From contig JACKHO010000010.1 in NCBI GenBank assembly GCA_020638955.1, positions 156,001 through 220,000 of the forward strand: a DNA stretch of 64,000 nt. Direction: 5' to 3'. Every line of letters begins with the position of its first letter. Positions within the stretch are counted from its first letter, which is position 1. Origin of the DNA: Planctomycetaceae bacterium (lineage in GTDB: Bacteria; Planctomycetota; Planctomycetia; Planctomycetales; Planctomycetaceae). The notes under the pieces are model-generated. The model was not told the origin of the DNA. It saw only the letters and a program-made list of their open reading frames with translations, and made no database searches. This document shows positions 45,068 to 54,456 of this stretch, in pieces. Both the position numbers and the translations under genes were made by a program.

Positions 45068-45275
45068 ATGAATTCCAACAACAAACTCACTCGACGCGAT
45101 GCATTGATGACCGGAGTTGCCCTGGCGGCTTCTGTAAGCATGTCATCCGGGTCGGGAACCGAACTGTCGATGTCGAGGTGAAGCAAGGGCATCTGACCGT
45201 TGTTTCCAGTCGCGGCGCTCATTTATCCAGCGAAGACATCGCAACCACGCTGAGTCACCCAAGGAGTCTGGCTTG
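45068..45275 (+). pseudogene. Fragment of an exported-protein leader
   Basis: From ATG 45068 a short frame reads NNKLTRRDALMTGVALAAS, a twin-arginine-like signal, and stops at 45179. A different frame continues as KQGHLTVVSSRGAHLSSED to a stop at 45275. This looks like a broken gene start, possibly the lost 5' end of the amidohydrolase that follows. Confidence 0.45.
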
Positions 45276-46166
45276 ATTTTTGTCGCGACGCACATTCATG
45301 TATTTAGGGGCCGGGGCACCTTGAGACGTTTCCGTTGTCCAACGGTAAGAAACTTTCCAAAAATAAACTCACTCGAGGACCTGACGCACCGCCCAGCATG
45401 TTCACTGCCGAAGAGTTACTCGACACTGTCCAACGGGAAAACACTGCCGGCCCCTCGGAATTGATGCCAGCCGCTCGTTGTGCTGATTCAGCATTCCATT
45501 TATCACGGCTGGGACAACCGCTACCTCATTCACGAAGCAGCCCGCATGCTGGACCGATTCCGCGTCGTCGGAATGGTCGACGACACGCAACCGCATCCTG
45601 ATGTTCTTTGCGAAAAGCTGCTCGCCGACCGCGTCACCGGATTCCGCATTACCTCAGGCATTCGCGGCAAAGAGAAATGGCTGACGGGACCGGGGATGAA
45701 TGCCATGTGGAAAATGGGAGCCAAGACCGGCCAAGCCATGTGTTGCCTTATTAATCCGGAAGACCTGCCCGCAGTGAACCACATGTGCCAGCAACATCCC
45801 GACACGAAAGTAGTCATTGACCACTTCGCCCGGGTCGGCATTGATGGCGAAATCCGTGAGTCCGACCTGAGCCAACTTTGTGCGTTGGCGAAATACCCTC
45901 ACGTGCATGTGAAAGTCTCAGCGTACTACGCGCTCGGAAAGAAGAAGCCCCCCTACCTCGACCTGCTCCCGATGATTCGCCGCGTCGTCGATGCCTTCGG
46001 CCCCGAACGAACCATGTGGGCCAGCGACGCTCCCTACCAGGTGGTCGACGGACATTCCTACAAAGCCTCGGTCGAACTCATCCGCGACCACGCCGAATTC
46101 CTGTCAGCCAGCGACAAGGAATGGCTATTCCGCAAGACAGCCGAGAAGGTGTTTTTCTTTGTGTAG
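45276..46166 (+). pseudogene. Amidohydrolase family protein, broken by frameshifts
   Basis: Three frames together give an amidohydrolase of the COG3618/amidohydrolase-2 type. Frame one contains the metal motif VATHIHVF near 45283; frame two FPLSNGKKLSKNK and PDAPPSMFTAEELLDTVQREN (45330-45445); frame three, from about 45480 to 46166, YHGWDNRYLIHEAARML, ITSGIRGKEKWLTGPG, VIDHFARVGIDG and WASDAPYQVVDGHSYK. The order of segments is that of one family member, but reading frame changes at least twice, so only the last 228 residues (ATG-less, start at 45480) could be made. Function would be hydrolysis of a lactone or amide in a carbohydrate pathway, if it were intact. Confidence 0.75.
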
Positions 46167-46220
46167 TAGCCCGGGTGCTTCCGTTGCGCAGGGCGCGCGC
46201 CGCCACCCGTTGTCGGATGG

Positions 46221-46265
46221 GTTGAGATGGTTGAATGCGGCTGCGCCGCGGTTGAGATGGTTGAA
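46221..46265. repeat. 45-bp dispersed repeat, copy 2
   Basis: GTTGAGATGGTTGAA, GCGGCTGCGCC, then GGTTGAGATGGTTGAA; same organisation as 34031-34075 with three base differences. Confidence 0.72.
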
Positions 46266-46283
46266 GTACGCTGAAAGTAAGAA

Positions 46284-46318
46284 CGCCACCTTCCACAAGT
46301 GTGAAAGGTGGCGTTTTT
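46284..46318. terminator. Bidirectional terminator between amidohydrolase and argF
   Basis: Stem of 14 base pairs, CGCCACCTTCCACA (46284-46297) against TGTGAAAGGTGGCG (46300-46313) with one mismatch and a 2-base loop, then TTTTT. It sits between convergent genes. Confidence 0.85.
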
Positions 46319-46339
46319 GATTGCGTTGTCACATTGCCG

Positions 46340-47254
46340 CTATTTTTCCAGCAGCCAGGCAAAGAGTCCTTTGGCCAAGTGCATACGGTTTTCGGCCTGA
46401 GGGAAAACGACGCTGCGGGGATTGTCCATGACTTCGGCACTCACTTCGAGACCGCGTCGGGCGGGCAGGCAGTGCATGAAGACGGCGTCGCTGTTGGCGG
46501 CACCGAAAAGTTTTTCGTTGACCTGGAATCCTTCAAAGGCCTTGGCTCGGTGCTCCTTTTCAGCTTCCTGCCCCATACTGGCCCAGACGTCCGTGTAGAC
46601 AACATCAGCACCTTCGACAGCATCGAAAGGATTCGTGAACTGAGCCGCCGAAGCGTTCGGCAGCTTGCCTTTCAAATCGGAAAGGAACTCGTCTGGCAGC
46701 TGAAAACCTTCGGGTGCGGCAATGGTGAAATCCATGCCGACGTGTGCACATATGAGAGCCAGACTCTTCGCAACGTTGTTTCCGTCACCAATGTAAGCCA
46801 GCTTTCGTCCGGCGACATCACCAAAGTGCTCTTCCGCTGTCATGACGTCAGTGAGTGCCTGACAGGGGTGATAGTCGTCCGACAACCCGTTAACGACCGG
46901 CCGTCCAGAATGCTCCACGAACGTATCAATGAGCGACTGGCGAAACGTTCGCAGCACAATGACGTCGGCATAGCCGCCGACGACCTGTGCGATGTCGGCT
47001 TCCGGCTCGCGTCCGTCGAGTCCAGCGTCTTTGGCGGACAGAAAACAACTGCTTCCCCCGAGATGCGCCATAGCCACTTCAAAGCTGACTCGCGTCCGCA
47101 GCGACGGCTTCTCAAAAAGTTGTACCAGGACATGCCCGGCCAGTTTCGGCTCGCGCCGACCAGCGGCCCATGCCGCCTTCAGACTTTTCGCCGAAGCAAG
47201 GATTTCCAGAACTTGTTCTGTGGACAAATCGAGCAGTGTGGTCAGATGTCTCAT
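46340..47254 (-). CDS. argF: Ornithine carbamoyltransferase
   Basis: A 304-residue enzyme that joins carbamoyl phosphate with ornithine to give citrulline in arginine synthesis. The carbamoyl-phosphate loop is FEKPSLRTRVSFE (Leu at the second position rather than Thr), the ornithine site includes HPCQALTDVMT and the C-terminal HCLPARRGLEVS. Length and order are those of OTC, with the DIWASMGQE-type (VWASMGQE) loop confirming ornithine as substrate rather than a succinylated analogue, though this is inferred. No other arg genes adjoin. Confidence 0.95.
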   Translation of the reverse strand: MRHLTTLLDLSTEQVLEILASAKSLKAAWAAGRREPKLAGHVLVQLFEKPSLRTRVSFEVAMAHLGGSSCFLSAKDAGLDGREPEADIAQVVGGYADVIVLRTFRQSLIDTFVEHSGRPVVNGLSDDYHPCQALTDVMTAEEHFGDVAGRKLAYIGDGNNVAKSLALICAHVGMDFTIAAPEGFQLPDEFLSDLKGKLPNASAAQFTNPFDAVEGADVVYTDVWASMGQEAEKEHRAKAFEGFQVNEKLFGAANSDAVFMHCLPARRGLEVSAEVMDNPRSVVFPQAENRMHLAKGLFAWLLEK

Positions 47255-47403
47255 TTTCTCGCCTAACTTCCCTCAAGAGACCAAAAAAACAAAGACCCGA
47301 AAAGGAGGTAACAGGTTCGCATTCAGCGAATAAGAAACTTGTGTGAATAGTAAATCTCAGACGCCATTTGAAATGACGTCACGAAAACTGGCGAAGAGCG
47401 AAT

Positions 47404-48378
47404 TCACCAGTCAGAATTACTCCCTTTGAACAGCTTGCGTTGCATGTTGCTCTGGTAAGGAGTCCAGTTGCTGTCCGAGTTGGGATCGGAATCGATCAGG
47501 GACATAAACTCGTTGGTCTTTGCATCCAAATTGTCCAAATGGTGCAGTGCAATGGCTTCTGGAGTCATTGGGAGTTTCGGACTGCCAAACTCATAGGTTC
47601 CATGATGGCTCAACAGCATATGCTTAATACGGAGTGCCAACTCACGCGGAAACTCGCGTCCGGTGGCCGCTTCGAAACGCAGAATTTGCTCGTTGAGCAT
47701 TTCCACTCCAATGACCAAGTGGCCAATGAGCTGCCCTTCATCGGTGTAAGTGAATGACGTTTCGTAGGCCAGCTCACGCAGTTTTCCAATGTCGTGCAGA
47801 ATGGCTCCCATGAGCACGAGTTCGAAATCGATGTTGGGATATAAGTCGGCCAGCCGAATCGCCGCCTCGCACAAGTTCACAATGTGCTCCAGAAGCCCCC
47901 CCTGGTACGCATGATGCATGCGAATTCCTGCGGGGGCTTTCATGAGACCATCGCGAATTTCTTCATCATCCAGAAAGCACTGGGCGATTTTCCGCAAATC
48001 GGCGTTGTTCATGCCATTGACGATTTCCCCGAGCCGTTCGAACTGCTCCGAAGTTTGCCGACTCGCCTGTGGGAGGAACTCCGCAGGATCGATGCCGCTG
48101 GGAGCGACGGCGTCAATCCGGGTCAGAATGATTTGCATATTCCCCTGATAAAGCTGCACCTTGCCCCGAACCCGGACGTAATCGCCAGCCTGCACGTGCG
48201 CCACAGAGGCTTCATCGACGTTCCACAGCAGCCCGGAAATTTGGCCAGTCCGATCACGTAATTGCGCAAGGAGGTACATGTCGGCATTTCGGTTGGCCCG
48301 AAGTTGCCGATCAACAAGCAGAAAGACTTCTTCCAACTGCTCGCCATCTCCCAATTCGTTTACGAACCTCCGCGCCAT
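47404..48378 (-). CDS. OB-fold and HD-domain protein, YhaM-type 3'-5' exoribonuclease
   Basis: A 324-residue protein with an N-terminal OB-fold nucleic-acid-binding domain (residues 18-90, QLRDRTGQISGLLWN and YVRVRGKVQLYQGNMQIIL) and a C-terminal HD phosphohydrolase domain (GGLLEHIVNLC, GAILHDIGKLREL, HMLLSHHGTYEFG). This is the order in YhaM/CBF1 3'-5' exoribonucleases, which degrade RNA and ssDNA. Metal ligands H and HD are present. ATG at 48378; one at 48390 adds MDGI only. It is 150 bases from argF and not clearly co-transcribed. Confidence 0.9.
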   Translation of the reverse strand: MARRFVNELGDGEQLEEVFLLVDRQLRANRNADMYLLAQLRDRTGQISGLLWNVDEASVAHVQAGDYVRVRGKVQLYQGNMQIILTRIDAVAPSGIDPAEFLPQASRQTSEQFERLGEIVNGMNNADLRKIAQCFLDDEEIRDGLMKAPAGIRMHHAYQGGLLEHIVNLCEAAIRLADLYPNIDFELVLMGAILHDIGKLRELAYETSFTYTDEGQLIGHLVIGVEMLNEQILRFEAATGREFPRELALRIKHMLLSHHGTYEFGSPKLPMTPEAIALHHLDNLDAKTNEFMSLIDSDPNSDSNWTPYQSNMQRKLFKGSNSDW

Positions 48379-48547
48379 AATGCCATCCAAGCCAATTCAA
48401 TGAACAACGACACCCCCCGCAACTCACCGAGTGAAGCGCGAGGGGTGAAGACCAAGGGGCCAATTGTAAACAAGACAGCTTTTGAGGGCCAGACCGCGCC
48501 GCGACGGGTTTCAAGCCGATAGAAAAACTTGCAAAAGTCGCGATTTC

Positions 48548-50008
48548 CTAGGCAATCACGTCGCGAATGACCTCACCACCGACATCCGTCAACCGGAAAT
48601 CGCGGCCGTTGTACTTGTACGTGAGTCGTTCGTGGTCCACACCGAGCAAGTGCAGAATGGTGGCGTGCAGGTCGTTCACATGCATCCGGTTTTCCGCCGC
48701 TTTGTAACCGACTTCATCGGAGGCGCCGTGGGTTGTTCCCCCCTTGACACCGCCGCCTGCCATCCAGGCAGTGAAACAGTGCGGGTTGTGGTCCCGTCCG
48801 GGCTTTGCCCCTTTTTGTGCAATGGGCAGCCGACCGAATTCGCCACACCAGACAACGAGAGTTTCGTCCAGCAATCCGCGTTGTGCCAAGTCGGTGAGCA
48901 GTGCGGCGACGGGTTGATCGGTCTCGCCAGCGAACTGCGAGTGGTTCCCCTGGATATCCGAATGACCATCCCAGCTCCGCTGATTCTCCATGCCGCCCGA
49001 GTAAATTTGGACGAAGCGGACTCCACGTTCCAGCATGCGGCGGGCCACGAGACATTGTCGTGAAAAATGATCGCACTCCTCTTTGCCAATGCCATACAGG
49101 TCTTGTGTCTCCTTGGATTCTTTAGTGATGTCCATCGCTTCCGGCGCCGCAGACTGCATGCGGTAGGCGAGTTCAAAACTCTCAATCCGGGCCGCGAGTT
49201 CCGACTCGGCGGGATGCTGTTTCAAGTGCAATTCGTTGAATGCCTTTAACACATCCAACTGATTTCGCTGCGTTGCCTCGTTCATGACAGAGGGACGCTG
49301 CAGGTTGTCGATTGGATCACCCTGTGGCCGCAAATGGGTTCCCTGATACACACCCGGCAGGAACCCTGCACTCCAGTTGGCCGCGTGCCCTTTCGGCAAT
49401 CCCCGGCCCTTGGGATCACTCATGACCACAAACGCGGGCAGGTTGGCACTCTCACTTCCCAATCCGTAGGTGACCCACGAACCGACGCACGGCAGGCCCA
49501 TTTGGGGCCGTCCGCAGTTCATCATGAACAGTGCGGGTGAGTGGTTGTTCGACTCGGTATACCCCGAGTGAATGAACGCCATTTTGTCGACGTGCTCACC
49601 CAATTTCGGAAAGATGGATGACACCATTTTTCCGCATTCACCGCGCGGGGTGAACTCAAAGGGAGACTGCATGAGCCCCCCGACGGCGTTCTTGAAGAAG
49701 CCGGTGGTGTCCTTGAATTCGGCGTCGAATTCTTTGATGGATTTGCCATCCCACTTCGTCAGCGCCGGCTTGTAATCCCACGTATCAACCTGACTCGGAC
49801 CACCATTCACGAAAATCCAAATGACTCGCTTGGCCCGGGCATCGAAATGCGGCTGAACAGGATCGAGAGGATGCAACGCTCGATTTCCCAAATCGGCAGC
49901 GAGCAGACCTTCTTCGTTCAGCAACGTCGCCAACCCCAGCAGGCCAGCGCCCATGCCAGCACGGGAAATCAGCGAACGTCGGGAGATGAGTGATTCAGAC
50001 ATGGTCAT
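48548..50008 (-). CDS. DUF1501 domain-containing protein (paired with DUF1553)
   Basis: A 486-residue protein with a Tat-like N-terminus (LISRRSLISRAGMGAGLLGL). DUF1501 features: WIFVNGGPSQVDTWDYKP, SWVTYGLGSESANLPAFVVM and near the end VWCGEFGRLPIAQKGAKPGR, HATILHLLGVDHERLTYK. The ATG at 50008 overlaps the stop of the upstream DUF1553 gene by four bases (ATGA), so translation is coupled and the two proteins probably act together. A second ATG two codons later (50002) is possible. Confidence 0.93.
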   Translation of the reverse strand: MTMSESLISRRSLISRAGMGAGLLGLATLLNEEGLLAADLGNRALHPLDPVQPHFDARAKRVIWIFVNGGPSQVDTWDYKPALTKWDGKSIKEFDAEFKDTTGFFKNAVGGLMQSPFEFTPRGECGKMVSSIFPKLGEHVDKMAFIHSGYTESNNHSPALFMMNCGRPQMGLPCVGSWVTYGLGSESANLPAFVVMSDPKGRGLPKGHAANWSAGFLPGVYQGTHLRPQGDPIDNLQRPSVMNEATQRNQLDVLKAFNELHLKQHPAESELAARIESFELAYRMQSAAPEAMDITKESKETQDLYGIGKEECDHFSRQCLVARRMLERGVRFVQIYSGGMENQRSWDGHSDIQGNHSQFAGETDQPVAALLTDLAQRGLLDETLVVWCGEFGRLPIAQKGAKPGRDHNPHCFTAWMAGGGVKGGTTHGASDEVGYKAAENRMHVNDLHATILHLLGVDHERLTYKYNGRDFRLTDVGGEVIRDVIA

Positions 50009-52947
50009 TCCTGAAACGCAAATTCATTGAGATTCAGCAGGATGCGAGCAAGGGCGACGTTTCCATCACGCTGCTGAATTCCAGACAGCACTTCCAGCTC
50101 CTCATCGGTGGGACGCCGCTGCAGCACCTGCAGGAACATGGTATCCAACTGAGTCCCCGGGTCGCCATTGGCCTCAGCCTGTTTCGCCAAGGCCTCACTG
50201 CACACGAGAACCAATCCGTCGTTCAGTAAGGCCAAAGCCTGTAACGGGGAATTCGTTTCATTGCGGCGTTCCACCTGCATGGAAGGATCGGCACAGTCCA
50301 TGACGGTCATAAACGGCTGCGTTTTCGACCGCACAATGAACCGATAAATCGAACGCCGGTGGCAGGCGGGATCGTGTGGGTCGTGCAAGTGATATTCATA
50401 GTGCGGTGAGTGCTCAGGATGTTCGATGACAAAGTCCTGGAAACTCGGACCGCCCATTTTCGGATCAAGCAAACCACTGACAGCCAGCATGGAATCGCGC
50501 AGGACTTCGGCATCATGTCGACGCGCCGGGAATTTCCACAGCAACCGGTTTTCGGAATCGACCTTTGCAAACTCATCGCCCTTCGCATTTGAAGCGGCCT
50601 GCTGATATGTGCGGGACGTCACAATGAGCCGATGCAATGCCTTGAGAGATTGTTCGTCATCACGAAACCAGATTGCAAGATCATCCAATAACTCCGGGTG
50701 CGATGGCAAACTTCCCATGCGTCCGAAGTCACTCGAAGTCTCCACAAGTCCGCGACCGAAGTGATACTGCCAGACTCGATTCACAATCGAACGCCAGGTG
50801 AGTGGGTTGTCGCGATGAGCAATCCAGTTGGCCAGCGCGACACGCCGACTCGATTCGGGAGCGTCCTCCGGGAGATCAAACTCGGCGGACAATCCCGGCA
50901 CGCCTGGAATTCCCGCTGGAACAGCCACCTCTCCCGGTCGTTTCACATCGCCACGATGCAGCACGTGGATTTCTCGTGGCCGCCCGCCCTGGTTGCCGGT
51001 TCCCACGAAGTTCCCTTTGCCCGTATGTACCGTTCCGGCGTAAACAAGCTGCGGCGCGGGTAACGCTTTCATGCGGGTTTGCACGGCGGCGAGCTGCTGC
51101 TGAATGGCCCGTTCCTGTTCCAGCAATTCAGCCGGAACTTTCTCGGCGAGAATTTGCTTCTTCTCCGCTTCCAGCTTTTGCCAGTCTGATTCGGAGTAAC
51201 CACTCGTCGGGAACTTACCGTCGGTCAGATTAGCCACGCCCCAGCGAATGGGGGCCTCAATGCTGTCCAACGCATTTACTTTGGCTCCAGCTGCAATGTT
51301 CTGCTGGCTGCTATCGAACACTTCCAGTTCCGACAGGGCGAAAATGAAGTCTTTCTTCCGTTCGACGAGCCGCGTGGCCGTCATGCGAACATACCGGGCC
51401 TGCGTGTCTTTGCAGGCAATGTGAATGCTGTTGAGTCGAGGGTTTGCGACGTCTTCTGACTGTGCATCATGCAACAGCGTGACGTCCCCCTCGAACGTGG
51501 ACGAATTCGAAGCCTCGACTCGAAAACGAACAGGGAATCCGAATCCCTCGCCAATGCCGTTGAAGTCATCAAAGCAAGGATGCAGTACCACCTCGGTGAA
51601 CGATCTGGGTTCACCCAAATCAACCTGCACCCACTTTTCGCGACCTGCATCGCTTTCGATTTGGCTATGGTATCCATGCTCTGGTGGATGCCGCGGCATC
51701 ATTCGCAACAAGCGGGCCATTTCACTGTGAACTGTGTCCAGCGAGGTGCCCACATGTTCCGCAACTTTCGTTTTCACCTCGTCGGCTTGCTGCTCGAGTT
51801 GCGATTGTTCAGCGAGCAGTTCTCTTCTCTGATCTGCAACCTCGGGATTGCGGTCGTATTGTTTATCAGCCCGGTCCAATGCCGCGAAGACGGCATGCAG
51901 ACCGTAATAGTCTGCCTGCGTAATGGGATCAAATTTGTGGTTGTGACATTGAGCGCATCCCACCGTCAGACTGCAGAACGTTGAAATCGTATTCTGCACC
52001 ATGTCGTCGCGGTCTAAATGACGTGCGATTTTCCCATCGATTTTCGTTTCGGGAACTTCGGCATGCCCAATGAAATCCCAAGGTCCAGCCGCGATGAATC
52101 CCAGCGCCTCAATCGCTTCGGGCTGCTCCGGGAACAGCACATCACCCGCCAGCTGCTGCCTGATGAACGTTTCATAAGGAACATCGTCATTCAGTGCACG
52201 AATAACATAGTCTCGATACGGCCACGCATTCGGCCGCATTTTGTCCTTATCGTAGCCGTGCGTTTCGCCGTAGTGCACCACATCCAGCCAGTGACGCGCC
52301 CACCGTTCGCCGTAATGTGGCGACGCCAGCAGGCGGTCCACCAGTTCTTGGTACGCCTGCGGACTCGGATTCGCCTCGAACGCCTCCACTTCCTCCGGCG
52401 TTGGCGGCAATCCGGTCAAATCGAAATAGAGTCGCCGCACCAGCACACGTGGCGAAGCAGGCGCCGCCAGTGACATCCCGGCTGCTTTCAAGTTCCGTTC
52501 GACATACCAGTCGATGGGGTTTCCGTCACCAGCGAATTTCTGTGTCGTCAACGGCTGCAGCGACCACCAGTTCGTGTCCGTGACGACCGGCTCTTTGATT
52601 TGATGCCCCTCCGGCCACTCTGCCCCCGACTCAATCCAGCGGCGCAGTAAATCGACATCCAAACTGGAAAGGGCTTCTCCTTCCGGTGGCATGCGTTCGT
52701 CGGCATCTTGCGACGTGACAAGATCGAGCAGATAACTACCCGCCGCGTCTTTCGGTTCCACGTGGACGCCAATGACATTCTCCCGCAGCTGCAGCGAGAA
52801 ATCCCCCTTGTTGTCGCGGTCGTTATGACACCCCAGGCACTTCCGCTGCAGCAGAGGTTCAATGTCGTCACGAAAAGAAACGGGAGCCTCAGCCCGCACG
52901 ACAGACGCCGCCAGACAACAGGCAAGAAACAGGAAATATTTGGGCAT
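50005..52947 (-). CDS. PSCyt1-DUF1549-DUF1553 secreted protein
   Basis: A 980-residue protein. Signal peptide (KYFLFLACCLAASVVRAEA); PSCyt1 domain with haem-binding CLGCH at 37-41; DUF1549 (PSCyt2) with RVLVRRLYFDLTGLPPTPEE and CAQCHNHKFDP; a discoidin-like region with EPRSFTEVVLHPC and ARYVRMTATRLVERKKDFIF between; DUF1553 (PSD1) at the end (DAPESSRRVALANWIAHRDN, IVNRVWQYHFGRGLVETSSD). Known to occur almost only in planctomycetes and verrucomicrobia, with unproven catalytic role, possibly in breakdown of complex polysaccharides. ATG 52947 chosen over an upstream TTG. Confidence 0.93.
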   Translation of the reverse strand: MPKYFLFLACCLAASVVRAEAPVSFRDDIEPLLQRKCLGCHNDRDNKGDFSLQLRENVIGVHVEPKDAAGSYLLDLVTSQDADERMPPEGEALSSLDVDLLRRWIESGAEWPEGHQIKEPVVTDTNWWSLQPLTTQKFAGDGNPIDWYVERNLKAAGMSLAAPASPRVLVRRLYFDLTGLPPTPEEVEAFEANPSPQAYQELVDRLLASPHYGERWARHWLDVVHYGETHGYDKDKMRPNAWPYRDYVIRALNDDVPYETFIRQQLAGDVLFPEQPEAIEALGFIAAGPWDFIGHAEVPETKIDGKIARHLDRDDMVQNTISTFCSLTVGCAQCHNHKFDPITQADYYGLHAVFAALDRADKQYDRNPEVADQRRELLAEQSQLEQQADEVKTKVAEHVGTSLDTVHSEMARLLRMMPRHPPEHGYHSQIESDAGREKWVQVDLGEPRSFTEVVLHPCFDDFNGIGEGFGFPVRFRVEASNSSTFEGDVTLLHDAQSEDVANPRLNSIHIACKDTQARYVRMTATRLVERKKDFIFALSELEVFDSSQQNIAAGAKVNALDSIEAPIRWGVANLTDGKFPTSGYSESDWQKLEAEKKQILAEKVPAELLEQERAIQQQLAAVQTRMKALPAPQLVYAGTVHTGKGNFVGTGNQGGRPREIHVLHRGDVKRPGEVAVPAGIPGVPGLSAEFDLPEDAPESSRRVALANWIAHRDNPLTWRSIVNRVWQYHFGRGLVETSSDFGRMGSLPSHPELLDDLAIWFRDDEQSLKALHRLIVTSRTYQQAASNAKGDEFAKVDSENRLLWKFPARRHDAEVLRDSMLAVSGLLDPKMGGPSFQDFVIEHPEHSPHYEYHLHDPHDPACHRRSIYRFIVRSKTQPFMTVMDCADPSMQVERRNETNSPLQALALLNDGLVLVCSEALAKQAEANGDPGTQLDTMFLQVLQRRPTDEELEVLSGIQQRDGNVALARILLNLNEFAFQE

Positions 52948-53157
52948 GCGGTCCGAACTCAACTCAAGACCAACGAGGCGGGATACTCAACGTCAGCGGA
53001 CACAAACGCAAAAGCCTGTGCCAACAAAGTTGAATCTGGCCTAAAGCATAGTTGGCACAAGCAACAGTTGAAAACCGCAACGGCTTTTCTCATGCATTCC
53101 AGTGCTCCCAATGACTGGTGGTATTTCTTCTCCCCCCACTCCTTGGGGGGAGAAGAT
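52948..53157. other. Intergenic region before the IS element
   Basis: No gene is seen. A perfect 11-bp hairpin lies at 53127-53155 (CTTCTCCCCCC / GGGGGGAGAAG with loop ACTCCTT). Its right end is three bases from the IS target site. Confidence 0.5.
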
Positions 53158-53167
53158 GGCCGACAGG

Positions 53168-54446
53168 CAATACTGTTCGGCACGTTTTTTGCGCCAGGTG
53201 ATTGATGGGATATACCTTCTGCTTCTGAGGTTTCAAGCTCATGGAGGCAGGCGATGGGACGGAAGAGTCGGAAGGGTGTCGAGAAGACCACGAAATTGCA
53301 GGGGCTGAAGTATTTCCAACTGATTGACGACCTGTTGGCAGGGCTGCGTGGACAGGCGACGGCGCGTGACAAGGCAGGAAATCGACAGTTGTTCTGCGAT
53401 CAGTATATCGCACTGTTGCTGCTCTATTTCTTTAATCCGACGGTCACCAGTTTGCGTGGGCTGCAGAAGTTCACCACGCTCGAAAAAGTCCAGAAGCTGT
53501 GTGGCGTCAAACCGACATCGCTGGGATCGCTCAGTGAGGCGGCACGCGTGTTTGATCCGGCGGTGCTTGAACCGATTATTGCACAACTGGCAGCTCAAGC
53601 CCGGACATCACCCTCAGCTATGCCTCCCGCCCAACAGGCCGCACTGGCGGGACTAACGGCAGTCGATAGCAGCCTGCTCAAGGCGTTGCCCCGCATGGCC
53701 TGGGCACTCTGGCAAGATGCCGAACATCGAGCCATCAAAATGCACGTGGCGTTTGGCGTGTTCGAGCAGGCACCGCTCGAAGTGGCGGTGACGCATGGCA
53801 ACGGTGCAGAACGCGAACAATTGCGGAACATGGTTCAGCCCGGCGGGTTCTATGTGGCCGATCGGGGCTACGCGAACAACGCCATGTTTCGCGAATTTGA
53901 TGCACAGAACGTGCGGTTTCTCATCCGGGTGCAGGAGAACACCACCTTCGAAGTCCAGGCAGAACAGCCACTCTCTGACGCAGATTCTCAGGCGGGTGTC
54001 GTTCGCGATTTGCTGGTGCGGCGACTGGGCACGGAAAAGCACAACCGGCTACTGGAGGAACCATTGCGGATTGTCGAAATCCGGGGCACCGAACCAGACC
54101 AGGTTTGGATTCTGGCGACCAATGCCCGCGATTTGCCAGCGGAACTCATTGCGGTTGCGTACCGTTATCGCTGGCAAATCGAACTGTTCTTCCGCTGGCT
54201 GAAATGCGTGCTGGGTTGCCGACACCTGCTGAGTCACTGCGAATCGGGCGTGACGCTGCAGGTGTACGCCGCCGTCATCGCATCCCTGCTGATTAGCCTG
54301 TGGACCGGCAGCAAGCCCAGCAAACGGACTTGGGAAATGCTCTGCCACTACTTCAGCGGCTGGGCCACCCTGGAAGAACTCCACCAACACCTAAATCTCC
54401 CCTCACCCCGCGACCCACCACGCAAATCCTGAGCCGAACAGTATTG
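53168..54446. mobile_element. Intact IS4-type insertion sequence
   Basis: Ends carry inverted repeats: CAATACTGTTCGGC (53168-53181) and its complement GCCGAACAGTATTG (54433-54446). Immediately outside both ends is the same 10-bp sequence GGCCGACAGG (53158-53167 and 54447-54456), a target-site duplication. Length 1279 bp, with one transposase gene. The intact ends and identical duplication suggest a recent insertion. Confidence 0.92.
53254..54432 (+). CDS. IS4 family transposase
   Basis: A 392-residue DDE transposase. Catalytic positions can be read: Asp in AGLTAVDSSLLK (D1), VADRGYANNAMF (D2) and the YREK-like YRYRWQIELFFRWLK (Glu, IS4 signature). The N-terminal DNA-binding part is basic (GRKSRKGVEKTTK). 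ATG 53254 is preceded by GGAGGCAGG. The gene fills the IS element and ends just before its right inverted repeat. It cuts and pastes the element. Confidence 0.95.
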   Translation: MGRKSRKGVEKTTKLQGLKYFQLIDDLLAGLRGQATARDKAGNRQLFCDQYIALLLLYFFNPTVTSLRGLQKFTTLEKVQKLCGVKPTSLGSLSEAARVFDPAVLEPIIAQLAAQARTSPSAMPPAQQAALAGLTAVDSSLLKALPRMAWALWQDAEHRAIKMHVAFGVFEQAPLEVAVTHGNGAEREQLRNMVQPGGFYVADRGYANNAMFREFDAQNVRFLIRVQENTTFEVQAEQPLSDADSQAGVVRDLLVRRLGTEKHNRLLEEPLRIVEIRGTEPDQVWILATNARDLPAELIAVAYRYRWQIELFFRWLKCVLGCRHLLSHCESGVTLQVYAAVIASLLISLWTGSKPSKRTWEMLCHYFSGWATLEELHQHLNLPSPRDPPRKS

Positions 54447-54456
54447 GGCCGACAGG

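Noticed and set aside
46301..47266. Plus-strand frame opposite argF
   Set aside because: argF is unambiguous and the frame reads as low-similarity shadow.
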